From assembly GCA_977006965.1 (NCBI GenBank), contig OZ345373.1, positions 2,480,001 to 2,544,000 on the forward strand: a stretch of 64,000 nucleotides of DNA. Direction: 5' to 3'. The notes under the pieces were generated by a model. It had not been told where the DNA came from. It saw only the letters and a list, made by a program, of their open reading frames with translations, and made no database searches. This DNA is from Phymatolithon calcareum. Its lineage: Eukaryota > Rhodophyta > Florideophyceae > Hapalidiales. The translations under genes and the position numbers were made by a program. This document shows, piece after piece, positions 50,691 to 63,030 of the stretch (position 1 is its first letter; each line of letters starts with the position of its first letter).

Positions 50691-51685
50691 AGGAATATTA
50701 AGGGGTACACGTACATCGCTCCAGGGAACGATAATTGTAGACATCGGCCTTGGTGAAATCATCAGACGACATAGTTTATTGAATCCTGCGTATTGAGCGG
50801 AGGGCAAACAATGTTTGCTCGCTAACAACTATGCAAGACATATTGATAATGGAAAGGACGTGAATGGGTGCAGCAAGATTGTTGTACTGTAAAAACTTGT
50901 GAAGAAGAAAGAGACACACTCCTGTGAGATACAAAAATTAAATCTATAAGTTGTGCAGCAGCGTTGGTCCTCAATTGAATGGAAGCGCTGTCATCCAGTT
51001 AGAGACCATCTAACTAGATGTTCAGAAATACGGCGCGCATACGCACGACAACAAGCAGTTCGCCATTGATAATTTCAGGCGTTTTGTCGTGCTATGGAGG
51101 GAAGGCGTGGGAATCATGGTCGCCGCTTTAGACTCGTATAGCGACTCCTTCATTATCGTGTCGATGATGGATCGCCAGTGGATGTGTTTTGACGTGTGAT
51201 CAAGGACAGACAAAAATATATTTTCTTACAGTGGTCCAATTCGCCCGCATAACGTGGCCTATTAAAAAATATGCTGACCCTTATCCCGCCAGTTGAAAAT
51301 CAGAAAAAGTGCGCTTTTAGTGATATATTGCCGACTTTGGCGCGTGGTATAAGTCTTGTAGCATTTTTGCGTTCTTTTGATAAAGAAACAGTTTAAAAGT
51401 CTTCCGCTAGCTTATTACAACCATTCCAATGAAATCTGAATTAGAATTTTTTACGAGGGGTGCACCGCACTCCAGATTTCGCATGTCGACCTAATATTAT
51501 ACCCTTTTGCACATTCGGTATCTCCATTCACCTTCATGAATCGCCCTGCGCTTTGTGATCATCGAATTGGGAGTTCAGATGATTATAAGGCGAGTGTATC
51601 AGAACAACGCCCGAAAGGGCGACAACACTGGAGCGGGTGATGGATGCTTTTGAAACGAATGACTAATTCAGGGGTTGATTGGGCT
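50691..51685. other. intergenic, no supportable gene
   Basis: Short ORFs only, no motif and no RNA gene recognised. Confidence 0.35.
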
Positions 51686-52070
51686 TGTGGGAGTTGTGTA
51701 ATTACAACACTACTCTTTGTTTATTTACTTATTATCTGCCGTTGGTTGTCTGTCTCCCTCCGGTCCGCTAGTCCGATTCCAGGCGGGGCTTATCTAGACA
51801 TATCCTATTTTCTCTATCATAACTTATGTGCACGAAAATTGCACATGTCATTTATCTAGATGTTTCTACAAAGTTCTATTCCTGTTCCAGAACAATCTAG
51901 AAAGGTTCAATTAGTTTCTAGATGTTTCTAGAGAGTTCTGTTCGTCTTCCAGATACATCTAGAAAGTTCGAATGTGTTTCTAGATGTTTCGACAAATATT
52001 TCATAAAAAGTAATATAGAAAGTCTAGCCATAAATTACAATAAATTACAATTACAATTTTCTACAATACA
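51686..52070 (+). repeat. possible solo LTR with TCTAGA/GAA-TTC repeats
   Basis: It starts TGTGGGAGTTGTG, similar in pattern to the copia LTR start TGTTGGAAGTGTG. It contains from 51838 to 51985 a run of about six alternating TCTAGATGTTTCTA / TCTAGAAAGTTC units, some in the heat-shock-element arrangement TTCnnGAA. It ends in an AATTACAAT-repeat before TCTACAATACA. LTR identity is an inference; no partner LTR, PBS or target duplication was seen. Confidence 0.35.
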
Positions 52071-52415
52071 GAAACTTGGGTAACATACATACTTCGTGTA
52101 TGTGATTGTTACAGCTTGGGTCTCGTGCAAGTTCTGGCAGACACCAAGTGCCGAGGCTCCGTGCGGAGTCACGGTGTGGACCATGGAACATGATTGTGGC
52201 CCAGATTTTCCAAATTTTTTGTGTTCTTCTAACAATGCAGAGTATCACACAGTAAAATTTCCCAAAAACTTCGCTTCCCACGGAGTACTCCAGTTTTTCT
52301 ATTTTACATATAAGACCCAAAAACGGGATTTCCCGCCCCTGCCAGCTCCCCAACTGCGAATGACATTTTCCGCCTTCTCGTGCGTCATTTCGTGATTTGT
52401 GCCGCTTGACATGTT

Positions 52416-54049
52416 TTATCGGTATTCGCCTTTGGAATCGCTCAGTTTTTGTGTCGATTGAAATACGACTGTTCGGTTCACGCATTTCCAAATGATGACT
52501 GCGCCATTGGAGTTCCGGGCCACGACCTGCGATCCGCCAGCGCTCTCAGAGATTGCCAGAACTTCTTCTGTGTGCCCCAGCAGCAGAATTTCAATCAGAA
52601 CTCCTGATTTGGCGTCCCATATTCTAACGGTTTTGTCGCCGGACCCCGAGAGAATCTGCTGGCCGTCCGAGCTGAACGACACACAATTCACGATGCCTGA
52701 GTGTCCTTCCAGAGGAGCCCCAGTTGCATTTGACGTCTTTGCGTCCCATAGGTGAACTGTTTTGTCGTCTGGACCGGAGATTATATGTCGCCCGTCCTGA
52801 CTGAACGAAACACATCTCACGCATTTTGTGTGACCTTCAATTGCACGACTAATCTGATTGCCGGTACGCGAGTCCCATAATCGAACCGTTCTTTCCATCG
52901 ACCCAGACGCATGGCTTATCGCAACGGCATATGCAGTATCAGAGTATCCATATTCCGGCTGATTCGCCTCCGCTTCAACGCGCGTGTCCCACATACGAAC
53001 AATACCACCCGCAGACCCAGAAACAATTCTTCCCCCGTCTGGAGTAAACGCAACATTTGTCACTCTGCTGTGCGTATGTTAGAATTCCCGAATAGTTCTA
53101 CCAGTGTTGGCGTCCCACAAGCGAACAGGACTATCCGACGATCTAGACGCAATTTGTTGTCTGCCTGGACTGAACGTGACGCAGTCCACAATATGCGCGT
53201 TTCCTGTAAAGGGCCCAGAGGCACACATCCAATTTGTAGTGTCCCACACGCGGATTGTTTGGTCCGCTGACCCAGTCGCCAAGAACTGGTCCCTAGGACT
53301 GAACGCAACGGAAAGAATTCTTTGTGCATGTGCTTTGAAAATTTCCGAGAGTCTAGGACCGGTGATACTGTTCATAGCTTTCAGCGTTCCATCGCAGTCC
53401 AACAGCAACGTGTTTGTCGTCATTAGAAACAGCAACACAATAAACATCATCATGCTGTGGGAATTCTTCCATAAGTGTGCACCTTGTTCGCGTCCCAAAT
53501 CTTCAACATGCGTTGACGAGAGCACGAGAATATCTTCGAACCGTCGCTGCATATAGCAATGCCGGTTACCAAATTGCTGTGCCCTCGAGAACATGAGCTG
53601 GCGCCATGGACGTCTCCCATTCCCAGACTGCGACCGTATCGTCTTCCGACCCTGAGACAATTCTTTTTGATTCACCGGCAAAAGTCACGCAGCTTACACC
53701 AGCCCGAGTGTCTTGTCAAACGCTTCAATACTTCTCCCGTCGATGCATCTACAACAACATCATTGCCTACCCCTGCTGCAATAAAGCGACCACAAGGAGA
53801 GCAATCAACTGCACGACAAAAACCGCCCACCGGAATCTCCATTAGCAGAGCGCTGCACGAGTCAGGGAAATGCGGGATAACAGGCACCAGGTACGGCACT
53901 GGTGTGTTCGCTTCGACGCTCTTTATGTAGGATCTCACAATTGCGCTCTCCGTCCTTAACACAGAGAGGCACCCACACATTTGCACCTCAAATGATCGCT
54001 TTCCTTTCGAAATTATTCCCCATGACACATGTATGGCTTTCAATATCAA
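52416..54049 (-). pseudogene. WD40-repeat protein pseudogene
   Basis: Minus-strand beta-propeller repeats in sequence. At the 5' side GGFCRAVDCSPCGRFIAAGV (about 53830), a shifted stretch around 53700-53560, then HAQRILSVAFSPRDQFLATG with ADQTIRVWD, VDCVTFSPGRQQIASRSS with VRLWD, TNVAFTPDGGRIVSGS with VRMWD, a shortened blade MERTVRLWDSRTG, VRCVSFSQDGRHIISGPDD, VNCVSFSSDGQQILSGSGD with KTVRIWDAKSG, and a weak last blade to the stop at 52416. About seven or eight blades of about 43 residues are highly alike, in the style of the WD40 halves of HET-E/NACHT-type proteins. One in-frame TAA lies at 53079-53081 (after TGRTIREF), one blade is internally deleted, and at least two frameshifts occur upstream. 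No NACHT or other domain is visible at the N-terminal side. It is dead or mis-assembled. Confidence 0.85.
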
Positions 54050-55544
54050 CTGAAATTCCGACTATTTTGAGATCGGGAGACTTAAGTAGGGTTTGTCCGA
54101 ATTCAATTTTTTGTTATTGCTTCCAGGGGAGGAATTAGAAAATCAATTGGGTTTCTCACATGCAACAGTAATTGCATTTGAGGTTCTTCGCGCAATTCAT
54201 ATTGCAATTGAGGTATATCTCGCACTTCGTACTGCAATTACGATTCTTCGAGAAAGCGTAGGGGCATTACAGCTATACAACTTCGATCTAAATGTCACTC
54301 AATCCTTCATACTGCTCATCTCCGTTGAGTCGCTCTTTAAAACGGTCGCTAACTACTTTCGCCATTGCGGACTTGACGTCCCGTTCGATCCAATAAGCCT
54401 TATTAATGTTTGAGGAAGAAAATAGCCTCAAATTTACTGGGACTCATTCGCCTGCGACTATCGCTGAACATATTTGCTAGTCCTTCATCGCCCAAACATC
54501 GAGAGACTCGAGTGCATAGCGCACATGGGTGATCGCATGACTCGCCAGCCACATATCTGGCTGGCGAACCAAGCACGCGACACACCGTGCCACCCAGCCG
54601 AGAGGCACATGAGCGCTCTAACCTACAAATAGCTAGAGTTCCACCATTCCAATACACCAAGGAACTAGTCTCTTCAATATTCTTTGCGTGAGACAAAAGC
54701 CCATCTGTCATAGCCTCCTATCCAAGAATAAAATCGCAGTTAATGTAGTAGTTTCTTTCGGCTGCAATCTTCCGCCCCTTAAAGCGATTTGCTTAGATAT
54801 GAACAACTCCTCCACCGATATCGTGATTATGCCATCGGTCGTTCTTCTGAGCTTCTCTCAAGTAATTTTCCATCGTCATTCAATGCTTCCATCTCTAGCC
54901 GCTGGATTTTAATCACTCTAGATTCAAAACAATCGTCCTTTACAATCCGTGAATACTGGTGAATGAAACGGGTACCGAGCTTACATTGATACATTGGCGA
55001 CGGTGGGACATTTTTTCCGCTCTCAACTGACTCAATTAGCTCGTCGATCGCAAATCGACAGTCCGATAATTAGGCACCATTTTTTGGAGCTCGATGTTGA
55101 CACAGCTAATTTCTTTCATCTGCTTCGCATAATTGAATGCAACTGAGCTGTCCACGTAAAATTTTGTATCTCAGGAACTGGCCACAGTGATCAGCTGTTC
55201 TCTTATTCGATTGATCCGAGAAAGCATGCCGTACTTGCTTGACCGGGCCTTAAATTTGTAATGCTAAGCAACATTGCGCGATTTTTGAGTTGTTTTGCTT
55301 CATGTCTCGCATCGTATTGTGAACTGTGCTAATAGTAGCTCCCACGAGCACGCGATGCTTTTGAGGAGCTAGTATTGAGACGGGAGGTGTGTTAGTGGTA
55401 GATGTGCTACAAAACCTTACTGTTCATAATGCGAACCGCTCTATATATAGTCTACCTAAACCCCAAACCTAACTCTCTTGTGCGATTGCGCGGATTCTCC
55501 GAGAGTAAGCATCAAATGCGATTGAAATTATGCGTCTCTCCTTT
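54050..55544. other. intergenic, one repeat-bearing ORF of doubtful status
   Basis: A 106-codon + strand frame (54093-54413) contains a threefold DNA repeat of about 33 bp (GCAATT-GAGGT-CTTCGCGCA type, 54165-54260). It encodes a helical stretch, TVIAFEVLRAIHIAIEVYLA. No start context or homology supports it as a gene. The rest shows nothing recognisable. Confidence 0.35.
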
Positions 55545-56245
55545 ATGGCACTTTCTTTGCTTTCTTTATTTAATGCAGAATGCGTTAATTAACGCCAGAA
55601 CTAACCCTAGAGTAAGTTCTCATTGTTCAAATATTGGAGTATCTCTACGGGTCTCTCCTTGCACAGATTTTCTACCGTTTTGTCTCGCACTCTTCAGATG
55701 AATTTTCGTCGAGAGGCAATCCTCCCAGAACAGTGCAGGATGAAGTGCTCCACTGTCTCCTTGGCGCCATACGGGCACATCTTGCATACTGGGTCGTAGA
55801 GAAGCGGTTCATTCTCGGTGTGTCCATGGTGAAAGCTTGCCACAATAGGACTGAAGTTCACTATGAGCTGGTGAAGTACCACATCTGCACGTCTCTGCGA
55901 GATGTGCAGATCTTTCGGAAGCGTAGGAAGGGTCACTGGTTTGCTTCTACAGGGCGGCTTGATGATGGATCGTGCCGCTTCCAAAGTGAGAGGAATCGCT
56001 TGGTGCAACGCCAGACTCGATTCCGAACTTCCCCGTCGCGCAAGTTCATCATCAGCCTCATTCTTCGCGACGCCGCAGTGACTCGGTATCCAAGCACACT
56101 CTATCTTAATCTCGAGTGAAAATAACCCTTCCATAAGGTTCCGTAGATTCCGGACCATGTCACCAAACATCAGCGATTGTCCGTTGAGCGCGTCTATGCA
56201 GCTACGGCTATCAGTGAACCATCTGATAGTGCTGCCGCGGGAACT
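55545..56245 (-). pseudogene. 5'-truncated LINE copy (same family as 39.5-40.85 kb)
   Basis: The minus strand reads SSRGSTIRWFTDSRSCIDAL (RNase H), AWIPSHCGVAKNEADDELAR, LPKDLHISQRRADVVLHQLI, and CKMCPYGAKETVEHFILHCS, then the C-terminus. It ends in the same 3' untranslated region as the 40.8-kb copy: the CTAGGGTTAGTTCTGGCG motif, GTTAATTAAC palindrome, and ATTAAATAAAGAAAGC tail. Similarity stops at about 56245 in the middle of the RNase H domain, as expected for incomplete reverse transcription. The ORF is uninterrupted over the remaining part, so the copy is fairly young. The C-terminal Cys/His motif is intact. Confidence 0.88.
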
Positions 56246-58019
56246 TTGTAGCGTTAATGTACAATTTATGACAAATCTCTCTGTAGACATCGTCATTCAA
56301 CCGACGACTCTGACGAAGCAACCTTGCTTCCTGTCGATGCTGTAAGCCACCTAAATGTAAACTACTCAATTCTAATTTGAGTTCCAATTTGGAAACTGTG
56401 CTCCAGTTACAATTTCAACTCGAAACTCTGCTCCAATTACAGTTGTAATAGCGAAAACTGCGTGCAATAAATATAAAATTGCAATTAACTGAAATGAAAT
56501 TAAATTGGGACGATCTGTGGACTTAACACGGAGAAGGGAGAACGGCGACGTAAGTATCAGAAAACCAGTCTTTTGGGTACTAGCTGATGTGGCTCAGAGC
56601 ATTATTCTGCTGAAATATCCAGTCATCGGGACAGATTTACTCTCTAAACGGCAGAAAACATTGCGTTAGAACATTTATACTTATCTTCAGAGTTCATTCT
56701 CCCGTTTACGGCGCAAATACTCGACAGCCCCGGCTTAGAAGCTGCCACATAGAAGCGCGCAAAAACTGAGCGAAGCACCACATCGTTTGGAGGGCTCGCT
56801 ACAAAATGGTGGACTTTTCCGACGTAAAGAAGTTAAAACTCAACGGCCCCGATGGGTTCTTATACTGCTGGCACGACTGAAGAAAGTAAAAGGGCTACTT
56901 TTTGAAGCGCAAACGTGGAGGTGGTTCTGTCATGCTACGGGCTCCCATGTACGTTCTTCCTTGTCCAGGTTAAGTCTCCCGATCTCAAAATAGTCGAGAA
57001 TCTCTGGAATACCTCGTCCGCGAAGTTTACAAGACTTTTCGGCTGTTTAAAAGCATGGGAGAGCTGAAAGAAAACTACATTAGGTCTTCAGCAATATCGA
57101 AGATTCAACTATTAGAAAGCTGAATACATCTATGCCGAAGCGATGTGTTGACGTTATAGAGCGGGAAGGACGCATTCTGAGGAACTAGTGACTTTCCGTT
57201 TAAACTTGAGGTGATCTTTTTGATAACTGTCCGTAATTGAGTTTCGGGTGAAAAAACTGTCCATAATACTACTTTGCGCATCTGGATGCGATGACGCCAG
57301 AGTAGAGCTCTCCAGCTCCGTCAATTATTTTCGCGCTATGTGCGCTTTGATAGTATAAAATTAATTTTTAAAAGGACGCATATCTTCAGTGTCATTAATT
57401 GCGAAAAAGGCATTTCAATGTCAATATTCTTATAAATGGCACGTCAGTTTCACTAATCTGAAAAACAGCGCGTTGGTGTCCATATTTAAAAAGCATGGCA
57501 ACTCAGTGTCTCTAATCTTCCAAACGGGTTCGACTGTGTCGCTAAAAATTACAGAAGAAACGAGAAATGAACAATTTTCGAGACATAATTATTGAAAAGT
57601 CTATTCCTCTGGTCAGTATTTGGCACTGAGTAATAATCGTTGCCGAGTCCACTTTCGCAAGCTCCAGGTGCTGTGCACAAAGTTTTCAGAGTTTATTTGA
57701 TGCTCATCGGGTGGTAATGTTTAGATTTCTAACGGTCTAATCACGACAAAGTTAAACTGGCCCATAACGTAAAGAAACCTTTCCAAAAAGAATGCTTACC
57801 TTTCCAGTAGTATGTTACAGTCAATGGCAACGCTTTCGCAAAGATGCATGCATAATTAATTGCTCTGAACGGTCTATTAAGACTAATATGGAGCAGCACA
57901 TTCCGAAGGAGAACTAGTGCTCCAGAAAAATAAAGTTGCTATAAGATGGCGAAGAGAAAAATGACCAGTTCAAGTTTTCAATCACTTCAATCGCCAATTC
58001 AGTTGTCTCCAACTATTGA
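56246..58019. other. intergenic with two short tandem repeat patches
   Basis: 56341-56480 has imperfect repeats of about 31 bp (AAACT-TGCTCCA-TTACA). 57387-57560 has three units of about 58 bp. No gene is supported. Confidence 0.4.
57387..57560 (+). repeat. three tandem units of 58-59 bp
   Basis: Units start at 57387, 57445 and 57504, each beginning CAGTGTCATTAATT / CAGTTTCACTAATC / CAGTGTCTCTAATC and containing a later GTGTC-ATATT-AAAA-GCATGGCA-type block. The period is not a multiple of three, so the open frame through them is incidental. The same GTCACTAAT motif appears in reverse at 62290-62345. Confidence 0.75.
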
Positions 58020-58076
58020 TTGTTTACGATTGCCCACAAGGACCTTCTCATTTTGTTGCGAAACTTTACACACATG

Positions 58077-60244
58077 ACGACTATCGATTCATCGGTGATC
58101 AACCATCGTCAAACCCGTGTCGTAACGAATTGGATTGTTGTTGTCCCTGACATCCTGGCCGAGGATCAAGATGATGCCGTCGAAAAGTATGGGCAAGACA
58201 CGTACAAGTTCTTCAAAGACCAGGAGAAAGGACATAAGATGTACTACAAGTGCAGTATGCATAATCGCTTCGGGTGTAAGTTTCAAAACCGGTTTATTCA
58301 CACTCGAGAAGCAACAAGGGGTCGAACATTATCACTCCAGTGCCGAACCTATATCACGAGGTCTTCTCACGGCACACAAGGACATTCTTCTTGACGCAAT
58401 GAGATATAATTTGCGAATCAAGCCAAGTGAGCTGCACAAGGTACTGATTGACGATCTTTCTAAGAGAGGAGCACAGAGCTCTGATGTGGAAGGTATCAAA
58501 AAGAGTCAATTTAGTGGGTTCCTCCTGCGAAATCGATCCGTTGCAGCAAAGCAATACTTCGAGTGCACTATTGCTGGTCTCTGGGATTTCGTGTGCGACA
58601 ATTAGCGAAGCCCAGACCAAGATCCTCATCAATTTTACGTCATGAATGCCGCCGGAGACGCTCTTCCGGGCCGTGGGCGTGATGACATAGTGCGCGTTTT
58701 TCTCACCACGGACGCATTGCTGCGAAATTACGCAAGAGTTGAGAATACCACCGCAACAATGCAGCTGGGTACCGATTCCAAACACAAAGTTCTATTGAAC
58801 AACTACCCAGACATTGCACTTGGTGTCACGTACGCTTGTCATCAGTTCAATCTACTTGCACTCTGCGTATCAAACAAGGAAGACACAGCTACGTTCGAGG
58901 GCTTTTCCCGCTGCAGTAAAACCAGTTTAGAAAATTTGGATATTGAATGTGACCCTGACTGCACTATGTCAGACAACTGCCCAGCAATTCGCAACGCGTT
59001 GCGATCCGTGTTTCCTGATGCATCCGTTGGCAATTGTTTCTTCCATGCTCTCAAAAACAAAAGAGATATCAAGGGAAAGTGGAACGTCAAGGCGCCTGAA
59101 GGCCTGACAACGAGGGAACGGAACAAGTTGCTAACTGCAGCGCGAGTCTCATCTAACGTACATTAATGAGATTTTCAGACGGCTCCAACGTATTCCAAAC
59201 GAACATTTCTTTCGTAACGGCACCGATATGGTCACAGCAACATTGCTGGCCGACTATCATCATGACATGACAGACAATCTTTCCACGCAATACTTCGCTC
59301 CTAGTCGAGATGGCTGGTAAACTGCTTCTTTGGGTCGATTCATTCCGTTGGATAACAACGGGTTGGAAAACTTCAACAAGCACACGCTGAAAGCCATCAA
59401 CCGAGGATCCCGGATGACATTGGTGTCCTTTTTAGACGGTATGCATTCATTCTTCCGTTACCAATCACTCAAATTTAGACGCAGTACGTGTCGTCCTCCA
59501 ATGGGAAGCTTGGATGTGAGGAGCAATATTCGACTCACAAACCATGCTCGTGGACGAATAAGAAGACCTTTCTCTGGCGCTGTCGAGTTGCAGTCTATCT
59601 TTGATGCAAATTCCGGGAAATTTTTCGCAGAGGATGAGTCTGGAGGGTACTTTATCTCTCCATGGAGCGCTCGGGAGAACGGAATCTCGGCTGACACCTG
59701 TCTTGAAACGTACAACTCCTCTTATGACAAGTGTCGTGAAACGTGGCATACTGCGAAGGAGACTGCGGCAGAATGCATTTCGGACTACAGGAACTATGGG
59801 TTTATAACGAACCCAGATCATTGAACGTCTATGAAAGAGATGTTTGCAGAAACATCGGACGAATTTAAAGCGTGGAGAAAACATATAAACGTTTTGAAAC
59901 CAATTGATTTCAATACGAATGGGTATTTTAACTGTGCGAAAGAATGGGATCAATCAGTTCTAACGGCTGCAGACTCAGCCGAGGAGGATAAGAATTCTGC
60001 AATGCTTTATCTTGATGGATCACTTCTGTAACTGGGATTAGTGACGCATGATTGCATTTGTTTACAATTCATGCGATATTTCGCGTGCAAGCACTCTATT
60101 TGGGCTACGTTACACACGACAGGAAAGCGTAATCCAGTTGCTGCAGATGACCGTCCAATTGCAGGACGTCGCAGAGCTGGTCGTCCACGGCGCACTGGTC
60201 CGGCTTTCTTGCACATGACTCCTGATCAGAATCCAGGGATCTGA
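58077..60244 (+). pseudogene. MULE transposase pseudogene with SWIM zinc finger
   Basis: Across three frames the + strand encodes, in order, an N-terminal FLYWCH/WRKY-GCM1-like block (YYKCSMHNRFGCKFQNRF, about 58240), then HKVLIDDLSKRG and a stop at 58603. Next are DPHQFYVMNAAGDALP (about 58615), LGTDSKHKVLLNNYPDIALG (first catalytic Asp, about 58770), and CTMSDNCPAIRNALRSVFPD with GNCFFHALK (second Asp, about 58960-59050). A shift near 59166 follows, with FRNGTDMVTATLLADY, then PLDNNGLENFNKH (catalytic Glu, about 59350). At the end comes THDCICLQFMRYFACKHSIW (60041-60100), a SWIM finger C-x-C-xn-C-x-H, followed by a basic GRRRAGRPRR tail. The order is that of Mutator-like transposases, which cut and paste DNA with long TIRs. 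Two frameshifts and about four stops kill it. No TIR pair was identified, and it need not be the source of the MULE at 45 kb. Confidence 0.88.
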
Positions 60245-62289
60245 ATAATTTAGTTTGCTCCCTTTTTTCATTACATGTTACTAGTCTCTCACCTTAGTTC
60301 CATTACCAAAAATTAAATATTGCTGCCTTTTGAACGTTTCATGCCACTATAAATAGAGCTGGTACCTTGGCGTTGGATTTGTCTCAGAACATCACCGTAA
60401 ATTGAGATATTGCATTTTTTATGTTGTGCCCATGCTTTACGCTAATGAAAAGAGTCATCCCAAGAATAGATAGCTTTGCCGAACGCTCAGAATAATCGAG
60501 CGGTCTGCAGCGTCAGGCCACGCAATCGCTACGAAACGGGGTATCAGTTTAACTGCTATACCCAGGAATGGAAGCAAGCGCGGGGGCGGGTTCCGTCACA
60601 ATGTGCACGTAACCCAGAAGAGGTCAACAGTGGTTCTATTGTACAATCCGTCATTGGTTGCAAATGATGTGCTAAACAAAAAAAGCTCTCTGTTCTTTTC
60701 AGGGATCACTGGGGGAGCACGGCAGTAATTTGGCCCGGCATATATTTGGTTTATTTGGGCCCAAAGGCTGCTGTGCTTCCCCCGTGTCCCCGGTTCTGGT
60801 GATATTGTTGGCATAAAATTTTGCTTCCGTAATGATGACCAATGTGCTTCATAAAATTGGACCTCGTACTAATAATGTACTCTATGAGCCTACGGTAGTG
60901 AACAGGTCGATTTGAAACCTGATCATGGTGTTATCGGCTCAGTTGGAGAACTCATAGTTGCTCAGAGAGGCAGAATTGAGGTCAGTTGAAAGTCGCGAGC
61001 TCCATATTGGACAGCACGGTTGATACATGGGTATGGATAAGATTTATCTTGTAAACTTTTTCTAGTTGACGTTTATTAAAAATCTTCACAGTCTCACGAT
61101 AATCGGGCGTCGTAGCATTTTCGTTTCTGATACTCTCGTGGGACCTCGGGAAACTCCAAGATACGTGACTTCCGGAACGCGGGTCGGGATATTTTTCGTG
61201 AGCTTTAATATCACACGTGCTGTTCCTCTGATTTAAGGAGGAGACCAGAGGTAGGTTTTGTACACTACTGAATCGTGTTACATCAACAAAATAAGAAGAT
61301 CTTCTTAAGACAGAATCCAGTCAAAACCCTTACCAGCATGAGTGTTTTCGCTTACCACAGAACGTTGTCTAGTAATAGGAGAGCGGGAACATCCGCTCAG
61401 GTGCTCAGAATGTTGCTCATCCGCTCGGAAAACTCATCCATGAGATTGATCTGCAAACTCGGACTGAGGGGGCCATGTGGTACACCCCTGTTCGCTGAAC
61501 GCTACATCTTTTCGGCATCACCGAATGTTGAAACTCATAACAGTGGCAGAAATGCCTCAGTCACAGGCTATTGCGCAGACGCAGGTTTCCATTACGTGGC
61601 TCGTTCGATTCAGGAAGTGTTTTCTCGCCACTTTATAGCATGGAACTTTGAACGAGGAAAGGTGTCCCACCACCACAGCTGGAAATTGATATCCCTGTTG
61701 TTTTAGTTTCTTCCTTGCTTACCTTTTCTTTACCGCCGGCGCTAGTCCCTATCGGCTTAAATATGTTAACTATTGGAATTTTTAGCAATCGAATAGCTTT
61801 TCTGTAGATGCACACGTAACCAATATCGGGCTTGGACGAGAAAAGCAGCTAAATGTGCCTGATATTCTTTTTCTGATCAGCTTCTCGACAGTTGTTCTCC
61901 TTTCACCAACTCCGTGGCTCTTATAATGGCCAGATCTATGCCTTTGGATTCCAAGCTGATACCAGTGGTTAACGAACATCTCGACCACCTTCATATCGAT
62001 AGGATTCTCGATAATTTACTTGCTTAGCGATAGTTTCCCTGTTTCCGGTGTGTCTTATTCTTGTATATTGGAGCGAGGAGAGCTTTCCGCAAGTGGAGAG
62101 GAATGTAGCTGCATCAACCGCAGTCTCTCTATACAGCCGTGATCACGACTGCATTCAGAGATGCAATCACTTTCAGCACTCGACATGTGTAGTATAGACA
62201 AAATCTATTCAAATGATCGGCATTGATATTTCGAAAAGTTTTCCGAAACTTTTGCCGAAGAGCATAAGTGTGTCTTATTGAGTTGCTAT
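60245..62289. other. intergenic, no supportable gene
   Basis: The largest frame (61275-61706 +, 143 codons) has no recognisable motif or helix pattern. No repeats of note. Confidence 0.35.
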
Positions 62290-62345
62290 TAAATTAGTGA
62301 CACAGAAGAGCCATTTTTAGGATTAGTGACGCTGAACCATCGTTT
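62290..62345 (-). repeat. two short copies of the 57.4-kb repeat motif, reversed
   Basis: AATTAGTGACACAGAAG and GGATTAGTGACGCTGAA lie about 36 bp apart. They are the reverse complement of the CAGTGTCACTAAT start of the tandem units at 57387-57560. They stop just before the pogo-type terminus at 62351. Confidence 0.55.
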
Positions 62346-62362
62346 CTCTACAGGGGGTCCTC

Positions 62363-62399
62363 GGATTAAGGGTCTTGTTGCAACAGACCCCTAATCCGA
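62363..62399. repeat. hairpin within the pogo-type terminus
   Basis: GGATTAAGGGTC pairs with GACCCCTAATCC around a TTGTTGCAACA loop. The loop is itself palindromic (TGTTGCAACA). Confidence 0.75.
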
Positions 62400-63030
62400 A
62401 TCGACCCCTATTTCGAATCACGGCTATGACAAAATTAGCCACGTGGCACGGAGAACTAGACAAATATTAAGACCAGTGCACAACAAAAATTAAAATATTG
62501 ACTGTAAACTTTGAAAAGGTTCCCCCTCCGAAATACGCTAAATTCTCGACACGCTTCACGCTGATGTACTTGGAAGCAGTTCAATTTATATATAAATCCT
62601 TACTTCCATTGAAACAACAACGTAGCCGAATAGACTCGCATAAATTCCGGGAATCTGGATAGTCGGTTATCTGTGCGCAGTGATGAGTCATGAGCTCTCG
62701 GGTTCAATCTTCTAGGCAGGGGCGGAACGGACATTAATTTGTCTTATACGCGAGATCCAAAGAGGAATGTTCGGGAAATGCTCAATCACATCAAGTCAGC
62801 TCAGATAAACGCCAGTCATTGAGAATGTCGCCAGATGGATAGCTTACGTCTAAAATCTACTTTTATAATTTTTCGAGCTAAATTTTCACTAAAATATCAT
62901 TCCTAATAATTCCTAATAGTACTTAGAGATGATAATTCTCTCAAAGCTGGATTTAATGCCTATAAAGAGCAGCCTCAAACTTTAACTATAGTTTAAAGGA
63001 CATAATCAACGTAAACAAGAAATGAAGGTT

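Noticed and set aside
61275-61706. 143-codon + strand ORF
   Set aside because: No domain, no signal peptide, and no homology seen to other parts of the window.
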